NCBI RefSeq assembly: GCF_014395975.1
Contig: NZ_CP060714.1
Span: forward strand, 2,418,001-2,482,000
Length of the DNA stretch: 64,000 bases
Source: Diaphorobacter ruginosibacter
GTDB taxonomy: Bacteria; Pseudomonadota; Gammaproteobacteria; Burkholderiales; Burkholderiaceae_C
Reading direction: 5' to 3'
Shown here: positions 36,070 to 43,672 of the stretch, one piece after another
Numbering within the stretch: the first letter of the stretch is position 1
Layout of the letters: the number at the start of each line of letters is the position of its first letter
Program-made: the position numbers and the translations under genes
The notes under the pieces: generated by a model
Databases searched by the model: none
What the model saw: the letters and a program-made list of their open reading frames with translations, nothing else
What the model was told of the DNA's origin: nothing

Positions 36070-37995
36070 TCACGCCTGCACATCCGGCAAAGGCACGCGC
36101 AGCGAGATGGTGGTGGCGCTACCTTGCGAGTCCACTGAAAGCTGCGCGCCCAGGCGCTGGGCGCGAACCTGCATGCTGCGCAGGCCGGTGCCGCTGGCTG
36201 CGCCTGGAGCCAGGCCCTGACCGTTATCCCACACCTGAAGCTCCAGTTCCCGCGCCTGGCGGGCCAGCGTCACATGGACCCGTGTGGCGCGGCTGTGCTT
36301 GAAGGCGTTGGTCAATGCCTCCTGCAGGAGGCGCAGCACATCCAGGCTGCGCGTGGCCCCCAGGTGCAGCCGGTCGATGTCCGAGACCTGCCAGTGCACG
36401 TCGATGTCGTGCAGCTCGAACAGCTGGCTCATGCGATAGCGCAGAGGTGCCAACAGCTCACCCAGTGATAGTTCGCCATAGTGCTGTGCCGAGGCGGTGT
36501 CGATGATGAGCCGCAGGTCGTCGCGCATGCCGCGCAGCATGTCCAGCACCTGGTCCTGAGGCAGCGGGCCATTTGTGCGTTCCAGCGTAGTGATGTTGCC
36601 AATCAACATGCCGCCCAGACCATCGTGCAGGTCGTGTGCGAGATTGACGCGCTCGCCCAGGCGGGCGTGCTGCAACTCCAACTCATGCTGGCGAGCGAGC
36701 GAGGCTGTGAGTTCTGCACGGGCCTTGGTGACACTATGGTGCATCTCGTCGTTGAAGCTCTCGATACGCCGGGTGTTGGTCACGAAGGTCCAGGCCAGTG
36801 TGAGCGCGATGCCAATGGTGGCCAGGGGTTCGGTGTAGGGCGCAAGGTAGAAGTTGTCGTCCATGATGCGTGTGAACACCAGCAAGTCGTGCACCATCGC
36901 CAGCGCGCCTGCCAGAGCGGTCAGTGACAACAGGCGCTGTACCAGATTGCCGCCGTTCCAGGCCAGGTACCCGAATACGCAGGCCGTGGTGAGCAGCAGG
37001 GCGGAAGAGGCCCAGGCAAGTACGTTGCGCATCAGGCGCAACTGCTCATGGGGTGCCATCAACATGGCGGCGGAGGCGAGGGCGATCAACAGCCACAAGG
37101 CTGCCTCTCGACGCGGCCAGCTGCGCCCCATGAAGCGCAGCACGAACATGGCGTTGCAGCCATGGTAGAGCACGTAGGCGACCGAAGTGACCGCCGAATA
37201 GGTGCCGGTGTTGCCAAACGGCCAGGGACTGGTGTTGACGAAGTTGAGCGTGAAGGCAACCCATGCGGCTTGGCGCGCGGCGTACCAGCCATAGGCGGCT
37301 TCCTGCCGGCGCATCAACCACAGAACCAGGAAGAAGCACCCCAGCGTGGCGCCCATGCCCAGATGCAGCCAATTCAGGTCTTGCCGTACAAGATAGCTGC
37401 GCTGATAGGCTGCCCGCAAAGGTTCGGGAGGGCCGATCTCCACCGGCCCCAGCGCTGGCTGGTAGGCGTGGTAGCCGCTTACGCGGATCAGCAACTCATT
37501 GCGGCCAGTGTGCAACAGCGGCGCTGGCAGCAGCAGAAAGCGCGGCCTGTTCCACGTACGCGACAGGGGCTCGACGAGGCTCGGGTCACGCTGCAGTTCC
37601 ACGCCGTTGACCGAGATGACACCCGCATGGATGAGGTAGTGGATGTACAGCCCCTGGGTCTGCGGCGGATCGGTGATGTCCCACTGCAAGCGGTACCAGA
37701 CCACGCCGTCATGGCCGGGCCATTGCCGGGTCCAGTCGTTGGGCACGGAAACTGGCACCCAGCCCGTCTCGGGAGGCTGAAAGGCATTCCAGTCCGAGCG
37801 TGCCGCCTCGGCGGTACCCGGCCAGGGTGAAGCTTGGGCCTGGGCCGTGGCGATGCACAGCCAAGCCAGGCAAATCAGCGCAACAAACCATGTTCGCGCG
37901 CGCGCCGCACCGCCTGGGTGCGCGAGCTGACGGCCAGCTTGTCGTAGATGTGTCGGATATGCGTGTCGATGGTCCATCGGGATAAATGCAGACAT
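36070..37995 (-). CDS. Sensor histidine kinase with periplasmic domain and 7-TM region (NarL-system type)
   Basis: A 641-residue kinase. A signal peptide (core WFVALICLAWLCIATAQAQA, about residues 36-55) precedes a periplasmic galactose-binding-like domain. About seven membrane helices follow (about 215-400), then a HisKA_3 dimerisation domain with AHDLHDGLGG (phospho-histidine) and a HATPase domain with EALTNAFKHS and DNGQGL. The layout is that of a 7TMR-type sensor. Its start lies inside the 3' end of the response-regulator gene: ATG 37995 or 37977 are the only starts preserving the signal peptide, giving a 103-121-nt overlap. The stimulus is unknown. Confidence 0.9.
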   Translation of the reverse strand: MSAFIPMDHRHAYPTHLRQAGRQLAHPGGAARARTWFVALICLAWLCIATAQAQASPWPGTAEAARSDWNAFQPPETGWVPVSVPNDWTRQWPGHDGVVWYRLQWDITDPPQTQGLYIHYLIHAGVISVNGVELQRDPSLVEPLSRTWNRPRFLLLPAPLLHTGRNELLIRVSGYHAYQPALGPVEIGPPEPLRAAYQRSYLVRQDLNWLHLGMGATLGCFFLVLWLMRRQEAAYGWYAARQAAWVAFTLNFVNTSPWPFGNTGTYSAVTSVAYVLYHGCNAMFVLRFMGRSWPRREAALWLLIALASAAMLMAPHEQLRLMRNVLAWASSALLLTTACVFGYLAWNGGNLVQRLLSLTALAGALAMVHDLLVFTRIMDDNFYLAPYTEPLATIGIALTLAWTFVTNTRRIESFNDEMHHSVTKARAELTASLARQHELELQHARLGERVNLAHDLHDGLGGMLIGNITTLERTNGPLPQDQVLDMLRGMRDDLRLIIDTASAQHYGELSLGELLAPLRYRMSQLFELHDIDVHWQVSDIDRLHLGATRSLDVLRLLQEALTNAFKHSRATRVHVTLARQARELELQVWDNGQGLAPGAASGTGLRSMQVRAQRLGAQLSVDSQGSATTISLRVPLPDVQA

Positions 37996-38573
37996 TCGGC
38001 AATCTCACGGTTGCTCATGCCAGCGGCAACATGGTCGAGTATCTGTCGTTCACGCTCACTCAGCGCATAGTGCTGCGCCGGGTCGGAGGAGCGCGCGGCG
38101 ACCGGCCGCTCGTCAGTCGAGCGGCCCACCAGGTCCAGAATTCTCCGAGCAATGAAGGGATCAATGGGTGCGCCGCCCTTGAGCACATTACGAACAGACA
38201 GCGCAATCTCCAGATCGTCGCGCTCCTTGAGGACATAGCCATTGGCGCCGGCGCGCAGCGCACCGAGAATCATCTCCTCGGTGCTCCAGGCCGAGACAAC
38301 CAGGATTGGCAACCCCTCGCTCTGCTCACGCAACCAGGCAATGAGATCAATGCCGCAGCCGTCGGGAAGGCCTAGGTCGACCAGAGCCATGGCAAGCGGC
38401 TTCAGCCCACCGCCCACCGCAGTCGCCAACGCCTGGCCCTGGGCGATCGAGTTGGCATGCAACTGTCCGTGCGACGCGATGCCGATGGACGCCAACACCG
38501 AGCCCAACCGAGCAAGCATGGCCGGGTCATCGTCGACCAAAAGAGGGGGCAGTGGCGTAGCGGGCATTGGCAT
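37875..38573 (-). CDS. NarL/FixJ-family response regulator
   Basis: A 232-residue regulator (244 if started at 38609). It has a receiver domain with acidic pocket (LLVDDDPAM), phospho-acceptor aspartate in VDLGLPDG, and the lysine in YVLKERDD. A LuxR-type helix-turn-helix follows at the C-terminus (LSERERQILDHVAAGMSNRE, HLSRWTIDTHIRHIYDKL). It is the first gene of a two-gene operon with the kinase, which overlaps its 3' end by more than 100 nt. Target genes are not evident. Confidence 0.92.
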   Translation of the reverse strand: MPMPATPLPPLLVDDDPAMLARLGSVLASIGIASHGQLHANSIAQGQALATAVGGGLKPLAMALVDLGLPDGCGIDLIAWLREQSEGLPILVVSAWSTEEMILGALRAGANGYVLKERDDLEIALSVRNVLKGGAPIDPFIARRILDLVGRSTDERPVAARSSDPAQHYALSERERQILDHVAAGMSNREIAECLHLSRWTIDTHIRHIYDKLAVSSRTQAVRRAREHGLLR

Positions 38574-38688
38574 ATTCTGGCGCAAGCCGAGCGCGATGCC
38601 ATCACGCATTTCAGGTATGTTGGTAGTCGATTGAACTGCACATCATTACGATGGACGTGCAGTCCTTGTTTTACTAGATACGATGTAT

Positions 38689-38708
38689 ATTATGTTAAAT
38701 GACATAAT
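38689..38708. promoter_or_regulatory. AT-rich inverted repeat upstream of the response regulator
   Basis: ATTATGT and ACATAAT form a perfect 7-bp dyad with six bases between. It lies in the otherwise featureless gap 38610-38802 between the two-component genes and the kfrA-like gene. It could be an operator or the end-point of the inserted recombinase locus. Confidence 0.35.
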
Positions 38709-38802
38709 CGCAGCTCAGCAACCCTGGAGCCGTCCCCTCCAACACTGCATCTCAGACGCGTCCCTTTCTGAGACCGTGCAAGCCCGAGGCCCATCAAGGT
38801 CA

Positions 38803-39807
38803 TCAACGCCTGAGCCGCGTCTTCTTCGGAATCACGGGCGCCTTTGCACGCAGGCGAATGCTGCGGGTCGCGCCTGAATCCGACACCGCCGGCCCGATAG
38901 GCTGGGCTTTCTGCTGCTCCAGCAACTCCCGGGTTTGGAGCAAGTTCTTGAGCAAGGTCGCGTTTTCCTCGTGAAGGCCGGACAGTTTTTCTTCCAGGTG
39001 CGTGCCGCGCTCCTCGGCATCGGCGAGAAGGCGCGCCGACTGTTTCTGCAATGTTTCCAGCTGGAGTTCTGCTTGTCGCGCCGCCTGACGGGCGCGGTCG
39101 ATTTCGGTGAGCAAGCGGTGCTCCTGCGCCGTGGCGCGTTGTTCCAATCGCTCGCGCTCCTTGCGGTGTTCTTCATCCTTGGCCTGTGTGAACTGACGCA
39201 TCGCATCCATGGCAATGCGTTGTTTGGATAGGTCGGAGCGCAGCTGTTCGGCTTCTTCCGTCTTGACGTGCAGCATGTGCTTGAGTTCCTCCAACTGGCG
39301 ACCTGTTTGAAGGATCTGCTGGTCCTTGGCGAACAAGGCGGCTTCCAGGGCGGAGGCACGTTCCGCGAAACGTTGCTTTTCCTCCTCGAACGCGTCTTTT
39401 TCCGCGGCCAGGCGTGATTGGGCATCGGCCAGGGATGCCTGATGGACCTCGAAAGCCGTGCGCGCGGCATCTTCCGCGAGTTGCTGCGCCCTGCCCCACA
39501 GTGTTTTGGCTGCGCGCAGCACCGGTGCCGGCAGGTCCGATGCATCTTCTCCGTCCACCGCCGGGCCGTGCATCGCGGCACCTGTGTTCGTCCCTGACGC
39601 CGCCTCGGGTTTCAGGCGCCGGGCCAATGTGGCGTACCAGCTGTCGAGCATGGGGCCCACGGTATTGGGCGAGCCGCGACCCAGTTGCTGGCGGATTCTC
39701 TCGATGGTGGGACGTTCTCCGCGGTTGAGCACGACGTCGGCGGCGCCCCAGACATCCTCGATCTGAACACCACGAGGGCCCCTGACACTTCTCAATTGCG
39801 TTTCCAT
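38803..39807 (-). CDS. KfrA-like coiled-coil DNA-binding protein
   Basis: A 334-residue protein. The N-terminal 75 residues resemble the KfrA DNA-binding domain (QIEDVWGAADVVLNRGERPT, IRQQLGRGSPNTVGPMLDSW). Residues about 110-300 are a long predicted coiled coil rich in Glu, Gln, Lys and Arg. The C-terminus is basic (IRLRAKAPVIPKKTRLRR). KfrA proteins are plasmid-encoded autorepressors and filament-forming partition accessories; chromosomal relatives with recombinases are common but little studied. ATG 39807 has AGGA seven bases upstream. It is divergent from the tyrosine recombinase across 89 AT-rich bases. Confidence 0.8.
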   Translation of the reverse strand: METQLRSVRGPRGVQIEDVWGAADVVLNRGERPTIERIRQQLGRGSPNTVGPMLDSWYATLARRLKPEAASGTNTGAAMHGPAVDGEDASDLPAPVLRAAKTLWGRAQQLAEDAARTAFEVHQASLADAQSRLAAEKDAFEEEKQRFAERASALEAALFAKDQQILQTGRQLEELKHMLHVKTEEAEQLRSDLSKQRIAMDAMRQFTQAKDEEHRKERERLEQRATAQEHRLLTEIDRARQAARQAELQLETLQKQSARLLADAEERGTHLEEKLSGLHEENATLLKNLLQTRELLEQQKAQPIGPAVSDSGATRSIRLRAKAPVIPKKTRLRR

Positions 39808-39813
39808 GTGCAC

Positions 39814-39896
39814 ATCCTAAATTACCTACGATAAATGAAGATTATCGTAATTTTGTAGTGTGTATTATAATAAACAATACATGATATGTAGTAAAT
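39814..39896. promoter_or_regulatory. AT-rich divergent control region with nested dyads
   Basis: This gap, unusually AT-rich for the window, contains TACGATAA/TTATCGTA (39827-39834 and 39842-39849), TACAT/ATGTA (39878-39890) and GTATT/AATAC (39862-39880). A consensus -10 hexamer TATAAT reads rightward at 39866-39871, and the same bases can be read as TATAAT leftward. It is the probable shared promoter/operator of the kfrA-like and recombinase genes, and a candidate recombination or KfrA-binding site. Confidence 0.6.
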
Positions 39897-40976
39897 ATGC
39901 AAAATAACTACCCTATCCAGCCTTTTGCCTTTGATTCGAGCGCCAGCCCGGTGCTGAACCCGCAGAAACTGTCCGAAATCGCCTCGCAAGCTGTCGATGA
40001 GCTGCTGAGGGATGGCGAATCCGCCAATACCCTCGCCAGCTACCGAACTGCCCTGCGCTACTGGGCCGCCTGGTTTCAATTGCGTTATGGGCAGCCGATG
40101 GCCCTGCCCGTTCCGGCCAGCGTGGTGCTGCAGTTCGTGGTGGATCACGCCCAGCGCATGACCGCGGCAGGCCTCCAGCACGAGCTGCCGGAGGTGGTCG
40201 ATGAATACCTCGTACGGATGAAATTCAAGGGCAAGCCCGGGCCGATGTCGCTGAGCACCCTCACCCATCGCGTGTCCGTGCTCTCCAAGGCGCACCAGCT
40301 GCGCCAGATGGAAAATCCTTGCCAGGACCCCAAGGTGCGTGAACTGCTTGCCCGTACGCGCCGCGCCTATGGCAAGCGCGGCGACCTGCCCCAGAAAAAG
40401 GATGCGCTCACGCGCGAGCCTCTGTCGGCCATGCTGGACACCTGCGATGGCACCCTTCGGGGTTTGCGGGATCGCGCCCTCCTGCTTTTCGCGTTTGCAA
40501 CCGGTGGCAGGCGACGCTCGGAAGTGACAAGCGCTGAAATGCGCCACCTGCGCCGTCACGGAACCGACGGCTACCTGTTCACCCTGGCGTTTTCCAAGTC
40601 CAATCAGAATGCGGCCGACCGCCCCGAGAACCACAAACCCATCGCTGGCGTGGCGGCGGCGGCGCTGACGGACTGGCTGAGCGCAGCAGGAATCACCGAT
40701 GGTCCCGTATTCCGGAGCGTGCGCAAGAGCGGCACCCTGGGGGGAGCCCTTCTGCCCTCCGCCGTGCGCGACATCGTGAAATACCGCGCACAGCTGGCTG
40801 GCCTCCCCGACACGTTTTCCGCGCACTCATTGCGCTCAGGCTTTGTGACGGAAGCCGCCGCACAGAATGTTCCCCTGGCAGACACCATGGCAATGACGGG
40901 ACATCGCAGTGTCGCCAGCGTGGTCGGCTACTACCGCCCCTCGGGCATCACCAAGGCCGCCAAGCTGATGGATTGA
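39897..40976 (+). CDS. Tyrosine recombinase / site-specific integrase
   Basis: A 359-residue recombinase. The N-terminal SAM-like core-binding domain (about residues 30-130) includes SANTLASYRTALRYWAAWFQ. The catalytic domain carries the first arginine in GGRRRSEV (about residue 205), HSLRSGF (HxxR, about 312), TGHRS (histidine, about 333) and the tyrosine in VVGYYRPSG (about 345), so all key residues appear present. No ribosome-binding site is obvious. There is no adjacent tRNA, att duplication or phage gene, so it is not an ordinary prophage integrase; the pairing with a kfrA-like gene is the notable context. Confidence 0.9.
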   Translation: MQNNYPIQPFAFDSSASPVLNPQKLSEIASQAVDELLRDGESANTLASYRTALRYWAAWFQLRYGQPMALPVPASVVLQFVVDHAQRMTAAGLQHELPEVVDEYLVRMKFKGKPGPMSLSTLTHRVSVLSKAHQLRQMENPCQDPKVRELLARTRRAYGKRGDLPQKKDALTREPLSAMLDTCDGTLRGLRDRALLLFAFATGGRRRSEVTSAEMRHLRRHGTDGYLFTLAFSKSNQNAADRPENHKPIAGVAAAALTDWLSAAGITDGPVFRSVRKSGTLGGALLPSAVRDIVKYRAQLAGLPDTFSAHSLRSGFVTEAAAQNVPLADTMAMTGHRSVASVVGYYRPSGITKAAKLMD

Positions 40977-41002
40977 CAGGCCACCAAGGCCCGAGAACGT
41001 GC

Positions 41003-42037
41003 TTACGCCGCCTTGCGCAGCGTGGATGCCCGGATGACCAATTCGGGCCTCGGACTCAGCAAACGGGTATTGGTGACAGGCCCGCTGAGCCGCTCGAACA
41101 GCAGGCTGGTGGCCTGCTGCGCCACCTCGTCCAGATGCATATTGACCGCCGTGAGCGCGGGCTCACAGGTGCGCGCCCGGATGCCGTCATAGCGCGTGGC
41201 AATCAACATGTCCTCGGGGACCCTGCGGCCGGTTTCCTGCACATATTGGGCGGCCCCGACGGCGAAGGCATCCACCAGGATCAGCATGGCATCGATGTCG
41301 GGGTGCGTGCTCAGAAGCTGTTCGGCCGCCTCCCTTCCGCCGTGCTCGCCGCACGCCTCGTCCACTCTAAGCCGGATGTCGGGCCTGCCCGTGCGCGAGA
41401 TCATCCGCAGATAGGCATCCTCGGCCTCCATATAGGAGTTGCGCTGCGCCGTTCCAAGCACCAGCGCGATCTTTTGGGCATCCTGCTCCAGCATGTGGCC
41501 AAGCAGCAGTTCGACCGTCTCCGCCGAGCGCAGATCCACACAGGGCACGTCATCGAGATCGGGACTGCCCGGCCTGCCGATCGACACCACGGGCAGGCCC
41601 TTGGCAATCATCGAGGCGAGCTGCGGGTCATCGGCGGAGGGTTCCACAAGCAGTGCGCCGTCGATGTCCAGCATGTCGAGCGGCGACGCTCCTGATGCCA
41701 GCGGCGGCACCAGCACCATCGCCAGCCCTCGCTCCAGCGCACTGGTTGCGGCCACAGATGCCACTTCCATCAGAAAGCCCAGCCGCGAAGCGCCGCCCGC
41801 CACGGCGTAGGGCATGGACGACATCAGCGCGATCATGCTGGCGCCGCCGGTGCGCAACCGCTGCGCATGGCGATTGGGGCGGTAGTCCAGTTCCTGTGCC
41901 GCCTCGATCACCCGCTGCCGCGTCTGTGGGTCAACCTGGCCACGGCCATTGAGCGCATGCGATACGGTGGTGGGAGACACACCCGCGCGACGGGCCACAT
42001 CGGAGATGGTGATGCGGTACGGGCGTGTGCTGGTCAT
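41003..42037 (-). CDS. LacI-family transcriptional repressor
   Basis: A 344-residue repressor. The N-terminal helix-turn-helix is ITISDVARRAGVSPTTVSHA with hinge NGRGQVDPQTRQRV. A periplasmic-binding-protein-like effector domain follows, with DIDGALLVEPSADDPQ and DAMLILVDAFAVG. ATG 42037 has AAGGAAAG upstream. It is divergent from a permease/amidohydrolase/TauE cluster and two identical 16-bp operators lie in between, so it likely represses that cluster and itself. The effector is probably the cluster's substrate, perhaps a purine or other N-heterocycle. Confidence 0.93.
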   Translation of the reverse strand: MTSTRPYRITISDVARRAGVSPTTVSHALNGRGQVDPQTRQRVIEAAQELDYRPNRHAQRLRTGGASMIALMSSMPYAVAGGASRLGFLMEVASVAATSALERGLAMVLVPPLASGASPLDMLDIDGALLVEPSADDPQLASMIAKGLPVVSIGRPGSPDLDDVPCVDLRSAETVELLLGHMLEQDAQKIALVLGTAQRNSYMEAEDAYLRMISRTGRPDIRLRVDEACGEHGGREAAEQLLSTHPDIDAMLILVDAFAVGAAQYVQETGRRVPEDMLIATRYDGIRARTCEPALTAVNMHLDEVAQQATSLLFERLSGPVTNTRLLSPRPELVIRASTLRKAA

Positions 42038-42119
42038 GCAGAACTTTCCTTGTGCAGTGATGCCTGCGAACGGATGGACCGTCCCAGGCGGCGATGTCCA
42101 AAGTGTAACTTCGTTGCAA

Positions 42120-42135
42120 CCCAAATCGTTTTGGG
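42120..42135. promoter_or_regulatory. LacI-type operator A
   Basis: CCCAAATCGTTTTGGG, a near-palindrome with central CG. It lies between TTGCAA (42115-42120) and TATAAG (42136-42141), plausible -35 and -10 elements of the permease promoter (15-bp spacing), so binding would block RNA polymerase. An identical copy is 144 bp to the right. Confidence 0.75.
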
Positions 42136-42263
42136 TATAAGATTGGCCTACTTGCTATAAGTCAATGAAGTGAACTTCAAGACCTGTTGCAAGCGACTCC
42201 AGTTTTCGCGCCAGCCTCATCCGTTCCACCGCCGCATCCCTAGCGGCTTGTTTTTGCTCAATA

Positions 42264-42279
42264 CCCAAATCGTTTTGGG
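42264..42279. promoter_or_regulatory. LacI-type operator B
   Basis: Second exact copy of CCCAAATCGTTTTGGG, including its asymmetric centre, 33 bp before the permease start. The pair suggests a repression loop. Confidence 0.75.
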
Positions 42280-42311
42280 AAAGTTTCATTCTTCCATTCA
42301 GGTGATTGCGC

Positions 42312-43652
42312 ATGTCGAACATTGATACACCAGACGCCGAATCCGCTCAGCCCACCTCCCTGACCGCCTCACAGACGCTGCTCTTCGGACTACAGCATGT
42401 GCTGGTCATGGCTGCGGTGCCCATCACTTCGGTCTTCCTGGTCGCCAAGGCGCTTGGTCTCCAGGCCGACCTGACCGTCAATCTGATCAGCGCCACCTTC
42501 CTCATGTGCGGACTGGGCTCCCTGTTGCAGTCGTTCGGCCCCTTGGGCCTCGGAGCCCGGCTGCCCTTCGTGATGGTTCCCGGTGGCGCACCGATCGTTA
42601 TGTTTCTAGGCATTGCGCAGCACTATGACCTGCAGACCGCCTGCGGCGCGGTGATCCTGACCTCGCTCTTCTACTTTCTGATCCTGCCGGTGTTCAAGCG
42701 CTTGCTGCGTTTCTTTCCGAAGATCGTGATCGGCACCCTGCTCCTGCTGGTGTCCGTGAATCTGCTCAAGGTGTATGGCGGCATCGTGGCGGGCAAGCCC
42801 GGAACACCGGATTTCGCAAGTCCCCTCAATATCGGGCTGGCGCTGGCCACCATCGGCTTCACCATGCTGTTCGCGCGCACGCTCAAGGGCACGCCCGGCC
42901 AGCTCGCCGTGCTGCTGGGACTGGTGGCCGGCACATTGCTGGCCGCAGCACTCGGCCAGCTTCCGCTGCAGGATGTGGCGAGCGGCCCGTTGCTAAGCCT
43001 GCCGCAGCTGCTGCCTTTCGGCATGCCCCGCTTCGATCTGGCTGCGGCTGTCCCTCTGCTGGTCTTCAGCGTGATCTCGATGGTGGAAGCCACGGGCCAG
43101 ACCATGGCCGTGGCCGAGATCGTCGGCAGCAAGGAGAATCCACGCGCCCTGGTTCCGCGCACCATTCGTGGCGATGCCGTGATGTCGTTGATGGGTGGCT
43201 TCTTCGGCACGTCGATGATCATCACCAGCGGCGAGAACATCGGCATCCTGCGCGCCACACAGGTGCGCTCGCGGCACGTGACCGCCGTGGCGGGCGCCAT
43301 ACTGATCGTGATTGCCCTGTTCGCCCCGCTCGGCCGCCTGGCCAATGCCATTCCTGCAGCCGTGGTGAGCGGAACCGCGGTAATGGTGTTCGCCATCATC
43401 GGCACCATCGGCATCGACATCCTGCGCCGCGTCGACCTGCATTCGCGCTCCAACATGTACGTACTGGCGGGTGCCCTCACCATGGGTCTGCTCCCCATCC
43501 TCGTGCCCGGCTTCTACAGCCAGGCTCCGGCGGCACTGCAGCCCATCCTGGGCAATGGCCTCGCCATGGGCTCGATCACCGCAGTCGTGCTCAACCTTGT
43601 CTTCAACGGCGCAGGCGACACCCCGCAAGAGCGCGCGCCCGCCGCCCATTGA
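42312..43652 (+). CDS. NCS2-family nucleobase permease (xanthine/uracil type)
   Basis: A 446-residue inner-membrane symporter with about 14 helices. Family features are GLQHVLVMAAVPITSVFLVA at the start, PGGAPIVMFLGIA near residue 95, and the conserved region SMVEATGQTMAVAEIVGSKE with the acidic substrate-site residue near 258. The SITTGENIG-like segment here reads MIITSGENIGIL. ATG 42312 (AGGTG upstream) is chosen over TTG 42306. It is the first gene of a cluster with a zinc amidohydrolase (20 bp apart), so it probably imports that enzyme's substrate. Confidence 0.9.
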   Translation: MSNIDTPDAESAQPTSLTASQTLLFGLQHVLVMAAVPITSVFLVAKALGLQADLTVNLISATFLMCGLGSLLQSFGPLGLGARLPFVMVPGGAPIVMFLGIAQHYDLQTACGAVILTSLFYFLILPVFKRLLRFFPKIVIGTLLLLVSVNLLKVYGGIVAGKPGTPDFASPLNIGLALATIGFTMLFARTLKGTPGQLAVLLGLVAGTLLAAALGQLPLQDVASGPLLSLPQLLPFGMPRFDLAAAVPLLVFSVISMVEATGQTMAVAEIVGSKENPRALVPRTIRGDAVMSLMGGFFGTSMIITSGENIGILRATQVRSRHVTAVAGAILIVIALFAPLGRLANAIPAAVVSGTAVMVFAIIGTIGIDILRRVDLHSRSNMYVLAGALTMGLLPILVPGFYSQAPAALQPILGNGLAMGSITAVVLNLVFNGAGDTPQERAPAAH

Positions 43653-43672
43653 ACTTCGGAACATCCAAGACC

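Noticed and set aside
39897..40976. Prophage or integron reading of the recombinase locus
   Set aside because: No phage structural, lysis or repressor genes, no attC-like sites, and ordinary chromosomal genes on both sides.
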